A DNA stretch of 64,000 bases, taken from NCBI GenBank assembly GCA_905372835.1, contig CAJPQK010000001.1:186001-250000 (forward strand), read 5' to 3'. The notes beneath the pieces were generated by a model. It did no database searches. It was not told the DNA's origin and saw nothing but the letters and a program-made list of their open reading frames with translations. Positions 45,249 through 52,203 of this stretch are shown here, one piece after another. Source of the DNA: Candidatus Saccharimonadota bacterium. Its GTDB lineage: Bacteria > Patescibacteriota > Saccharimonadia > Saccharimonadales > Saccharimonadaceae. How positions within the stretch are numbered: position 1 is the first letter of the stretch; each line of letters starts with the position of its first letter. Position numbers and translations under genes: made by a program.

Positions 45249-45744
45249 GATGATTATTTCTGGTGTGATTCTTGCGTCCTCGGCTGTTGTAAAAGCTCTT
45301 GATGGCCAGACTGAATCTGTGAATGGAATTGATGCCATCAAAGCCAATTGCCAGGATATTCGTGGAAATCTCAGTCGACTACATTATAGTGATGCAATTT
45401 TACGAGTGAACACGGGCCAGGCGTACAATGATATTTCTTCGCGCCTGATGGCACGCATGAACGGTCGCTTGGCAGTGAACAAGATTGATGCTTCAGACTT
45501 GGTATCCCTGACGAGTCGGTTCGAAAAAGGCCGATCATTATTTTCATCTCGGTATAATGAATATGAATCTGCCCTGGCGGCACTTCTGAAGATTGACTGC
45601 AAAAATCAGCCAACCGATTTTTACGCCCAGCTTAATATTGTTCGTGATGGACGGCTCAAATTGTCGTCGTCGGTTCGCGAACTCAACGATATCATCGCTG
45701 AATATGGCACCAAAGTAGAAAAGATAAAGGAAAAACTCAAGTGA
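45217..45744 (+). CDS. Exported or membrane-anchored helical protein, unrecognised
   Basis: A 175-residue protein. A hydrophobic N-terminal segment (about 5-24, SLAFLMIISGVILASSAVVKA) could be a signal peptide or an anchor. The rest is charged and helical with two Cys (near residues 44 and 122), perhaps a disulfide. Start ATG 45217 follows the promoter rule; a TTG at 45181 is rejected. Its stop overlaps the GTG of the next gene by 4 nt, so the two are coupled. Confidence 0.7.
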   Translation: MKQAATSLAFLMIISGVILASSAVVKALDGQTESVNGIDAIKANCQDIRGNLSRLHYSDAILRVNTGQAYNDISSRLMARMNGRLAVNKIDASDLVSLTSRFEKGRSLFSSRYNEYESALAALLKIDCKNQPTDFYAQLNIVRDGRLKLSSSVRELNDIIAEYGTKVEKIKEKLK

Positions 45745-46085
45745 TACGTCAGCGAATAATGGATCATAAACTACCGGCGTTCATTGCGGGTTCGGTGCTA
45801 CTCGCTGCAGTCTTAGTGACTTTATCGATGTTTATCTATTATGCATCAGGGGCTTCGAGGTTGGATTTGAGCCGCCCAGAGTATAAGTCGATGCGCTCAA
45901 AGATTGATCAAGGTAAAGCCTTAGATGAGGGGTTTGCGGCGCAGGGTGAAATCACCAAGTCAACCATAGACGAATTTATGAAGTTGTACAAAGTAGAGGC
46001 CGCAAAAACTACAAGTTCACAGAATTTTGCCGTTGATGCCTTGAGTGACGCCAACTTGGGTATCACCCAGAATCAGTCAAATTAA
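45741..46085 (+). CDS. Small membrane-anchored protein, unrecognised
   Basis: A 114-residue protein starting at GTG 45741, overlapping the upstream stop (GTGA). One membrane segment (about 12-35) is followed by an outside helical, polar domain. No family recognised. Coupling to the preceding exported protein suggests they act together at the cell surface. Confidence 0.65.
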   Translation: MIRQRIMDHKLPAFIAGSVLLAAVLVTLSMFIYYASGASRLDLSRPEYKSMRSKIDQGKALDEGFAAQGEITKSTIDEFMKLYKVEAAKTTSSQNFAVDALSDANLGITQNQSN

Positions 46086-46088
46086 TAA

Positions 46089-46994
46089 CTATTTTTTCAA
46101 TGGTCCGTTGGCAGTGAGTGGTAGGGTGGCTAGTTTGATGTCGCTATTTTCAAACTCCCGTAGTAATCGTCGCCGCATTTCTGAAGTGACACTCCATTGG
46201 TCCGAGGGCTGAGTTTTACCGGCAATGATTACTTCCACTGAATGACCGGTGATATCGCCGAGCGAGGTAAACTTTGGTGGGTCGATGATTTTTCGTTTCC
46301 AGGATTTTTCCAGGGATAATTTATAGCCGATATCGTTGATGATTTCGGTGGCGGCTGAGATGTCAACTGATGGATCTAGTTGCAAGATGAATCGTGAGAT
46401 GCTGTAACCCATAGTCTTGTTGATAACTTGCTGAATGGTACCGTTTGGAATGTAATGAACGTTACCATCAGTGTCACGCACGACTGTGGAGCGGGTACCA
46501 ACGCGTTCCACCTTGCCGACTGCACCCATGATGTCAACAACGTCACCAACACGGTATTGGTTTTCGGCGATGATGAAGATACCAGCCAAGAAGTCCTTGA
46601 CTAATGACTGGGCGCCAAAACCCAAAGCCACACCGATGATCCCGGCGCTAGCAAACAGCGGTGACAGATCGACCAAAAAGAGTTTATTTGCAACCACTGC
46701 CAATGCATAGGCGATCATCAAAATTCGCCAGAAGCTTCTGAGTAGTTGAATCAGGGTTTCCTGGCGCTTCTCGATATCCTTTTTGTGCCAGTCTCGATGT
46801 TTTGCCGTTGACCTGACCACACTTTTGATGCCCCATTTTAGTAGAACGCGGCCAATATAGTAGGCGATAATGGCGCCAATCACCGTACTCCACGCCTCGA
46901 TGAGACGCTGCTCCATCAGCCAACCCAGACCATTTTGCTTCAGCCACTCATCAAAATTGGAGGAATCTAAAATATACTTAGTAAGCGTATCCAT
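46089..46994 (-). CDS. mscS: Small-conductance mechanosensitive channel (MscS family)
   Basis: A 301-residue MscS protein with three membrane helices (about 36-56, 85-105, 112-137), the pore helix AGIIGVALGFGAQSLVKDFLAGIFII and the beta domain RVGDVVDIMGAVGKVERVGTR. It releases pressure in osmotic downshock. ATG 46994 is chosen since TATACT (47009-47004) lies 9 nt upstream; the longer frame is antisense to trmB. Confidence 0.92.
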   Translation of the reverse strand: MDTLTKYILDSSNFDEWLKQNGLGWLMEQRLIEAWSTVIGAIIAYYIGRVLLKWGIKSVVRSTAKHRDWHKKDIEKRQETLIQLLRSFWRILMIAYALAVVANKLFLVDLSPLFASAGIIGVALGFGAQSLVKDFLAGIFIIAENQYRVGDVVDIMGAVGKVERVGTRSTVVRDTDGNVHYIPNGTIQQVINKTMGYSISRFILQLDPSVDISAATEIINDIGYKLSLEKSWKRKIIDPPKFTSLGDITGHSVEVIIAGKTQPSDQWSVTSEMRRRLLREFENSDIKLATLPLTANGPLKK

Positions 46995-47003
46995 AATAGA
47001 TTT

Positions 47004-47011
47004 AGTATAAT
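47004..47011. promoter_or_regulatory. Overlapping divergent -10 elements of mscS and trmB
   Basis: The octamer AGTATAAT holds TATAAT for the plus strand (47006-47011, 7 nt before ATG 47019) and TATACT for the minus strand (47009-47004, 9 nt before ATG 46994). The two boxes share four base pairs, so only one polymerase can bind at a time. Confidence 0.7.
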
Positions 47012-47018
47012 GAATAAT

Positions 47019-47693
47019 ATGAGTTTTGTCGATCCAAACCAGTTCATCATCACCCGTAAACGCAAGAAATATAAATTTGCGTTGTTTGCTAATTCGCCAT
47101 TGTGCTTTGAATATGATGAATGGTTGGCAGTGAAAGACCAGCCAGATAAGCGGCCAACGGTGATGGAAATAGGCGCAGGCAATGGCTTGTTTGCCGTCGA
47201 GCAGGCAGCGCGTCATCCAGAACAAACCTTTGTGGCACTTGATGTCAAAGGTGATCGATTACAAAAGGGTGCCCGAGAGGCTGAAGCGCGCGGACTTACT
47301 AACATCTTTTTTGTACGAGCGCGGGCTGATCAAATTGATCAATTGGTTGCTCCGGTATCACTCGAGACCATTTGGCTAACATTTTCTGACCCATTCCCCC
47401 GAAAACATTCAGCCGGCCGGCGATTAACTCATCCGCATTTCCTGGAAGTGTACCGCAACCTATTATCTTCAGGGGGTGCCTTGCTCATCAAACACGACAA
47501 CACTGATTTCTTCTGCTGGAGTTTGGAGCAATTGGTCACCTGCGGATGGTCACTGCAAGAATTGACGTTTGACCTGCATGAATCTGAGCTGGCTGATGAT
47601 TATAAAATTCTGACGTCCTATGAGCAGCGTTGGCTGGACGAGGGCAGAATTACGAAGTTTGTTGATGCCAAAGCTGGTGGGGAAAGGAACTAA
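47019..47693 (+). CDS. trmB: tRNA (guanine-N7-)-methyltransferase
   Basis: A 224-residue TrmB enzyme that methylates G46 of tRNAs with SAM. Motifs: VMEIGAGNGLFAVEQA (SAM loop), FVALDVKGDRLQKGAREAE, IWLTFSDPFPRKHSAGRRLTHP (substrate and catalytic region; DPFPR in place of the usual DPWPK) and a C-terminal YEQRW. ATG 47019 is favoured over 47010, which overlaps the -10 box. Confidence 0.92.
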   Translation: MSFVDPNQFIITRKRKKYKFALFANSPLCFEYDEWLAVKDQPDKRPTVMEIGAGNGLFAVEQAARHPEQTFVALDVKGDRLQKGAREAEARGLTNIFFVRARADQIDQLVAPVSLETIWLTFSDPFPRKHSAGRRLTHPHFLEVYRNLLSSGGALLIKHDNTDFFCWSLEQLVTCGWSLQELTFDLHESELADDYKILTSYEQRWLDEGRITKFVDAKAGGERN

Positions 47694-47694
47694 T

Positions 47695-48240
47695 ATGCCA
47701 CACATTCACACCGCACCCAGCCAACATGACCACACCGTTACTGGATATGTCATTCGCACGGACGGCGATCAACCGCGAGCGTTGCTGCATGTGCATAAGA
47801 AACTGGGGAAATTACTACCACCGGGCGGCCACATAGAACTGGACGAAACGCCATGGGCAGCGATGCTACATGAACTGCGCGAAGAAGCTGGCTATGACGC
47901 TGGGCAATTGTCGGTCTTGCAACCAACCTTGCGTATGCATCAAGCGGATATACCAGAAGTAACGCTTCACCCACAGCCGCTGCTTATGAACACTCATGAC
48001 ATTACGCCGGAGCATTATCACTCGGACACCTGCTATGCACTGGTGGTTCAGGAAGACCCACGCCATGAGTTAGCTGCGGGTGAATCAACGGACGTACGAT
48101 GGCTGACGCGAGACGAAATAGTAGCGCTGTCGTCTGAGCACATCTGGGACAATACGCGGGTTAGCTACTTGTCGTTGTTTGATAGATTTTTGCATGAATG
48201 GGAATTGGTGCCGGCTAGTGAATTTTCGGCAGGTAAATAA
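47695..48240 (+). CDS. Nudix hydrolase
   Basis: A 181-residue Nudix protein with the box GGHIELDETPWAAMLHELRE followed by EAGY. Its start MPHIHTAPSQHDHTVTGYVIR and the H-rich segments resemble ADP-ribose or nucleotide-sugar type Nudix enzymes, but the substrate is unknown. GGGGAAAGGAA precedes ATG 47695, one base after the trmB stop. Confidence 0.88.
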   Translation: MPHIHTAPSQHDHTVTGYVIRTDGDQPRALLHVHKKLGKLLPPGGHIELDETPWAAMLHELREEAGYDAGQLSVLQPTLRMHQADIPEVTLHPQPLLMNTHDITPEHYHSDTCYALVVQEDPRHELAAGESTDVRWLTRDEIVALSSEHIWDNTRVSYLSLFDRFLHEWELVPASEFSAGK

Positions 48241-48255
48241 TAAAAAGGAGAAATA

Positions 48256-48597
48256 ATGAATATTCAAGAATATGCAGATAAAGCCATTACTACACTGTCA
48301 GACAACTACGAATATGGTGATATCAGTCCGCAGCTGATGGGCCAAGTGCTGGGGTTGGCTGGCGAGTCCGGCGAGGTTGTTGAGAAAATTAAAAAATTGC
48401 TGCGTGACAAACAGGGGATGCTCGAGGAATCAGACAAAGCAGATATTCTCAAGGAGCTGGGAGATATCTTGTGGTACGTCAATGCGGTGGCGCATTTGTT
48501 GGGTTCCAGCCTGGAAGATGTGGCGCGGCTGAATAATGAGAAACTGTTGAGTCGTAAGGAGCGCCATCAGCTACACGGCAGCGGTGATAGTCGCTAA
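48256..48597 (+). CDS. MazG-like nucleotide pyrophosphohydrolase
   Basis: A 113-residue all-helical MazG-type enzyme. The metal-binding motif ExxE is in LAGESGEVVEKIKK and ExxD in LKELGDILWYVNAVA. It probably removes non-canonical or excess NTPs. AAAAAGGAG lies 6 nt before ATG. Together with the preceding Nudix gene it may form a nucleotide-sanitising unit. It overlaps the convergent murC by 4 nt. Confidence 0.9.
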   Translation: MNIQEYADKAITTLSDNYEYGDISPQLMGQVLGLAGESGEVVEKIKKLLRDKQGMLEESDKADILKELGDILWYVNAVAHLLGSSLEDVARLNNEKLLSRKERHQLHGSGDSR

Positions 48598-49856
48598 GCG
48601 TCCAGTGTGGCGGCGCGTTGTCGTACCCAATGGTCAATGGTGCCAGCACCCATGCACAAGACCAATTTACCAGCGTCGAGTGCGGCGGTGATGTGGTTCC
48701 ACAATGCGTCATCTAGCTCAGCAAAAGTGACACAGTCAGGACGCGAAGCGACGATCTGGCGAGTTAGTTCTTGTGGGGATAGGATTGGCAATTCTGAATT
48801 TTCGCGAGTCAAATAGGTTGGTAGCCAGTAAATTTCTTCAGCGGCTTCAAATATATCTGCAGTATATTGCGCTATGATTTCGTGTTGGCGAACATTTTGA
48901 TGCGGTTGGTAGACCAATACCACGTGGCTGGACAACTCTTGCGCGAGCTGTAGGGTAGCTTTGATTTCCACTGGATGGTGGCCATAATCCGAGTACAAAC
49001 CTTCAGCCAATTTCTCAAATCGGCGACCTGCGCCAGGAAATTGATTAATACTGGTGATGACGCTTGCTTCGTCAATTTCTGTCATGTGTTTGACTGCTTC
49101 TAAGGCCAGCATACCGTTACGCCGATTGTGCTCACCAGCCAGGCGAATGTCTGGGTTGTATTCAGTCAGCACTTGTACATTGTCATCATCAAAGCACGCG
49201 GCAGTCTCTTGCCAGGCGATGACACTATCAGACTGGTGACCAAAGGTGCGGAAGGCCGCCAAATACTCATCTTCCGTTGGGTAGGTGTCAGGATGGTCAT
49301 AGTCAACCGACGTGATGAGGCTGAGCCATGGTTGGAAATTCAAGAAGTTTCGATCAAACTCGTCACACTCGTAGACAAAAAATTGACTAGTTGGGTCAAA
49401 TTTGCCGCTTGGCCCAAAGCTCAGGGTGGAACCGACGGAATAGCTGACTGGAATCCCTAAGTGCTGCAGCGTCCACACAATCATACTGGTGGTGGTAGTT
49501 TTGCCGTGGGTACCAGCGACAGCCACGAGCTTCAAGTTTTTGTCGGAGATGATGTGCGCTAATAATTCATCGCGTTTGCCAGTTTTGATACCCAGCTTGT
49601 GAGCGAGAACTAACTCAGGGTGATCTGCTGGCAGAGCTGCTGTATAGACAAACCAATCAAACGGCTGTTTGTCGTGCTCTTCCTGTAAAAAAGTCCCTGA
49701 TTGATCAAGGGCAACGTGAACGCCGCGTTCCATCAAAGCCGCGGTCAGTGGACTGGCTGATTGGTCTGAGCCACAGACGTCATACCCAGCGTCGTGAGCA
49801 ATCTCAGCCAATGGTCCTATGCCGACGCCACCGATTCCTGAAAAATAAATTCGCAT
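48594..49856 (-). CDS. murC: UDP-N-acetylmuramate-L-alanine ligase
   Basis: A 420-residue Mur ligase that adds the first L-Ala to UDP-MurNAc. It opens with the MurC Rossmann motif IYFSGIGGVGIGPLAE, then VAVAGTHGKTTTTSM (ATP loop), VYECDEFDRNF and the MurC-specific YSDYGHHPVEIKATL. It is a little shorter than the usual 450-490 residues. TGG-TATAAT (49868-49863) ends 6 nt before ATG 49856, which fixes the start over the longer frame. Confidence 0.92.
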   Translation of the reverse strand: MRIYFSGIGGVGIGPLAEIAHDAGYDVCGSDQSASPLTAALMERGVHVALDQSGTFLQEEHDKQPFDWFVYTAALPADHPELVLAHKLGIKTGKRDELLAHIISDKNLKLVAVAGTHGKTTTTSMIVWTLQHLGIPVSYSVGSTLSFGPSGKFDPTSQFFVYECDEFDRNFLNFQPWLSLITSVDYDHPDTYPTEDEYLAAFRTFGHQSDSVIAWQETAACFDDDNVQVLTEYNPDIRLAGEHNRRNGMLALEAVKHMTEIDEASVITSINQFPGAGRRFEKLAEGLYSDYGHHPVEIKATLQLAQELSSHVVLVYQPHQNVRQHEIIAQYTADIFEAAEEIYWLPTYLTRENSELPILSPQELTRQIVASRPDCVTFAELDDALWNHITAALDAGKLVLCMGAGTIDHWVRQRAATLDA

Positions 49857-49928
49857 GGCTTTATTATACCACTCTCGCCCGCCGCTCGGCATGTGTGCTA
49901 TACTAAAACTAGATCAAGAAGGGGTGGA

Positions 49929-50576
49929 ATGACAGATAAACGCAACGTCCGATTCAAAATTCGTCGACTCGAGCAGATCAAAACATGGCAGCTGTTGATT
50001 TTGTTTGTCATGTTTGCTTTCATCACAGCAACATTCCTACGGCTCAATAATGTTGGCATGGTGGAGCGTCGTGAAGCGGTGTATACTGCAGATAAGACAG
50101 ATGATTCGGTTGGCTTGGCAAGCCGATTGTATGATCTACAGAGGTTTGTAAGCGCTCACATGAATGCCGATCCTGGCAGAGTTGCATTGGTTAAGACCTA
50201 TGAACGAGACAATGAGCGGCATAAAAAAGCCTATCAAGAAAGTACCAATAGCACTGCCAATGGTGATGTATTTCAAAAGGCTGAGGCTGTTTGTGGGCCG
50301 ATCGCGCGGTCCAATGGCTGGCGTTGGCCGGATATGCGCTATACAAATTGCATCAACCAAGAATTAGAAAAGATTCCTGGCGGACAAGCGGTGATGAGTG
50401 AGTTTAAGCCGTTACCGGTTGAGCCGTATTACCACACCTTTACCTCGCCCCTCTGGTCACCAGATTTTGCTGGCTGGTCGTTGATTGTCACGGTAATAAT
50501 CGGTCTTATCATCATAGGTCGACTCGTGGTTTTAGCTATTCTTCGCTTCATTTTACGCCGCCGAAAGCGTTTTTAG
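49929..50576 (+). CDS. Two-helix membrane protein with an outside domain, unrecognised
   Basis: A 215-residue protein with membrane segments near 19-39 and 188-208 enclosing an extracytoplasmic, helical domain with two Cys. The C-terminal tail is very basic (RRRKRF). ATG 49929 has GGGGTGG 2-8 nt upstream, and TGC-TATACT (49899-49904) gives an 18-nt leader. Divergent from murC; no family recognised. Confidence 0.7.
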   Translation: MTDKRNVRFKIRRLEQIKTWQLLILFVMFAFITATFLRLNNVGMVERREAVYTADKTDDSVGLASRLYDLQRFVSAHMNADPGRVALVKTYERDNERHKKAYQESTNSTANGDVFQKAEAVCGPIARSNGWRWPDMRYTNCINQELEKIPGGQAVMSEFKPLPVEPYYHTFTSPLWSPDFAGWSLIVTVIIGLIIIGRLVVLAILRFILRRRKRF

Positions 50577-50578
50577 GC

Positions 50579-50607
50579 TTGACAGGGGCCAACAGGGGTA
50601 GTAATCT
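50579..50607 (+). promoter_or_regulatory. Promoter of the 68-residue protein gene
   Basis: -35 TTGACA (50579-50584), a 17-nt spacer and -10 TAATCT (50602-50607). A leader of about 28 nt carries the strong Shine-Dalgarno AGGAGG before ATG 50642. The -35 begins 3 nt after the upstream stop. Confidence 0.7.
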
Positions 50608-50641
50608 TATAAGGTAAAGTACTAATAGGAGGTATTACCAC

Positions 50642-50848
50642 ATGGCTTACAAGCACACTAACTCAAAAGGCGTTACGTACTACTTGCACAAGACTGAAGT
50701 AACTCTGCGCGGTGGCAAGACTCAGACCATCTACTTCTTTGCAAAGGTAGAGAAGAACGACAAGGGTACACCATGCGATCTTCCAGAGGACCGTGTTGTT
50801 AAAGAAAATCCACGCAACGGTTTCTTGACCATTTCTAAAAAGAAATAA
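50642..50848 (+). CDS. Small basic conserved-looking protein, probably highly expressed
   Basis: A 68-residue protein with a beta-rich pattern (GVTYYLHKTEVTLRGGKTQ, IYFFAKVEK) and a basic end, GFLTISKKK. Own consensus promoter, AGGAGG and a strong terminator make a monocistronic unit, as expected for an abundant protein. The basic charge would fit nucleic-acid or ribosome contact, but I do not recognise the family. Confidence 0.72.
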   Translation: MAYKHTNSKGVTYYLHKTEVTLRGGKTQTIYFFAKVEKNDKGTPCDLPEDRVVKENPRNGFLTISKKK

Positions 50849-50871
50849 TTAGCAATACTCGCAATCAATAC

Positions 50872-50906
50872 AATAGCTCTCCAACAGGGGAGCTATTTGA
50901 TTTTTT
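50872..50906 (+). terminator. Intrinsic terminator
   Basis: Arms AATAGCTCTCC (50872-50882) and GGGGAGCTATT (50887-50897) form an 11-bp stem with one G-U and an AACA loop, followed by TGATTTTTT. Confidence 0.92.
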
Positions 50907-50931
50907 AGATATATTATGATATAATAAAATC

Positions 50932-51477
50932 ATGAGCGAAATTATTACATCTCATGTTGCTATAACTGATGAAGGGGATGTCGTATACCCCGGGGGAGAC
51001 CCTGATGTTAATCCAGATGAGCTGCAGGCAAGGCTAGACCGAGAAGAGGCTGATCGTGCGACTGAGCAGTGCTATGATGAGCACCTGCGGCAGGCGCACT
51101 CTGGTAATTTTACTGAAAGAAATAAGTCATTAGCAGAGGCTGCACGACTGGCTGGTGCCGCCAACCAATCTGAGGGGGCGGCAAAGAGGTATGCTATGGG
51201 TATGGCTGATAAGATCAGAGGTGCGGCTGAGGCTGCCGAAAGAAGCATCGCTGAACGGCAGAAAGCGCTGGAGCTTGCTAGGATAGCTTGCCGGATTTGT
51301 CCACTAAAAGATTTTTGTGTGATGGGCCCGACGACATTAGTCGAGGCCCTGTCAAAGACAGGAAAGCGGGGTAGCAGTACAAGACGGCGATTTTTAGACA
51401 GAGTTAGAGTTAAAGAGCTAGCCAATAAGCACTTGTGCGAAGAAAATTTACGGCCAGGTAGGTTGCCGAAGCAATAA
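50932..51477 (+). CDS. Unrecognised protein with a C-terminal Cys motif
   Basis: A 181-residue soluble protein. The first two thirds are Ala/Glu/Arg-rich and helical. The last third holds four Cys (CRICPLKDFC, then a later HLCEE), an arrangement that could bind a metal or iron-sulfur cluster and loosely recalls WhiB-like proteins; this is only a hint. TGA-TATAAT (50920-50925) ends 6 nt before ATG 50932, predicting a leaderless mRNA. A shared terminator follows. Confidence 0.65.
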   Translation: MSEIITSHVAITDEGDVVYPGGDPDVNPDELQARLDREEADRATEQCYDEHLRQAHSGNFTERNKSLAEAARLAGAANQSEGAAKRYAMGMADKIRGAAEAAERSIAERQKALELARIACRICPLKDFCVMGPTTLVEALSKTGKRGSSTRRRFLDRVRVKELANKHLCEENLRPGRLPKQ

Positions 51478-51484
51478 GGCAAGA

Positions 51485-51516
51485 AAAAATCCCCTCAATG
51501 ACGAGAGGATCTTTTC
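51485..51516. terminator. Bidirectional terminator between a plus gene and tRNA-fMet
   Basis: AAAAATCCCCTC and GAGAGGATCTTTT form a stem of about 8 bp with one G-U pair and an ATGAC-type loop. A runs on one side and T runs on the other serve the plus-strand gene ending at 51477 and the minus-strand tRNA ending at 51518. Confidence 0.75.
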
Positions 51517-51517
51517 T

Positions 51518-51594
51518 TGGTTGCGGGGGTAGGATTTGAACCTACGACCTTTTGGTTATGAGCCAAACGAGCTACCAGGCTGCTCTACCCCGCG
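51518..51594 (-). tRNA. Initiator tRNA-fMet (CAU)
   Basis: A 77-nt cloverleaf with encoded CCA. Position 1 is C and position 72 is A, the unpaired end typical of bacterial initiators. The D arm GAGCAGCCTGGTAGCTC is of initiator type. The anticodon loop is CTCATAA. The anticodon stem is TTTGG/CCAAA, so only two of the three usual consecutive G-C pairs are present. TGC-TACAAT (TACAAT 51611-51606) lies 11 nt upstream. Confidence 0.95.
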
Positions 51595-51646
51595 GCACAT
51601 AGATGATTGTAGCATAGACAAGGAGTATTAGCAAATATCGCCGGTC

Positions 51647-52087
51647 TTAAGACTTCTTTCGGTTGGCTCCAAACAGGAAATTAGTCCATTGTTGGAGGTT
51701 GCTTTCGGTTAATTGCTGCTTGGAAACTGTGGCAGCTTTCTCAGTTTCAACATCAGTTGATGGCACAATCAGTTGTTTTTCACCTGGTGATCCATGACCC
51801 AACCGCTGGCGAACTGCCAAGTCTTGATATTCAACAGTCTGGTAATATTTGGCTTCGTATTCAGCCAAAGATACCTTTAAAGTTTCTAACTCGACTTGCT
51901 GCTTTTTATTGTCCAGCAGCTGCTGTAAATGATAATTTCTCTGCATAGCCTCAACTGACCCCCAGGCCCAGCTGAGCGCTATCAAAACCGCTCCAGCGAT
52001 GATGACGTTGTTGAGCGTCAAATAATCGTGGCGGACGTGATAGATAAGTCGTCTTAGTTCGTGTTTGTCGAGTTTTTTTATCATCAT
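51647..52087 (-). CDS. FtsB/DivIC-like septum-formation protein
   Basis: A 146-residue protein with a cytoplasmic basic start, one membrane helix (about 26-44) and a coiled coil (about 47-85, NYHLQQLLDNKKQQVELETLK). A short region YQDLAVRQRLGHGSPGE is typical of FtsB/DivIC relatives. It probably belongs to the divisome. The ATG (52087) lies only 6 nt after the encoded CCA of the upstream tRNA, with no Shine-Dalgarno. Confidence 0.8.
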   Translation of the reverse strand: MMIKKLDKHELRRLIYHVRHDYLTLNNVIIAGAVLIALSWAWGSVEAMQRNYHLQQLLDNKKQQVELETLKVSLAEYEAKYYQTVEYQDLAVRQRLGHGSPGEKQLIVPSTDVETEKAATVSKQQLTESNLQQWTNFLFGANRKKS

Positions 52088-52093
52088 GATGTT

Positions 52094-52169
52094 TGGTGGG
52101 GGCGGCTGGGATCGAACCAGCGACCAATCGGTTATGAGCCGACTGCTCTAACCCCTGAGCTACGCCCCC
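52094..52169 (-). tRNA. tRNA with CAU anticodon, probably tRNA-Ile2
   Basis: A 76-nt cloverleaf with encoded CCA: acceptor GGGGGCG/CGCCCCC, D arm AGCTCAGGGGTTAGAGC, anticodon loop CTCATAA. The segment GCAGTCGGCTCATAACCGAT and TTGGTCGCTGGTTC resembles bacterial tRNA-Ile2, whose C34 is changed to lysidine by TilS (encoded 3 kb away). Elongator Met is the alternative. TGA-TATACT (52184-52179) is 9 nt upstream of the tRNA 5' end. Confidence 0.85.
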
Positions 52170-52203
52170 GCTCCGTTCAGTATATCATAGCTTCGGGGAT
52201 AAA

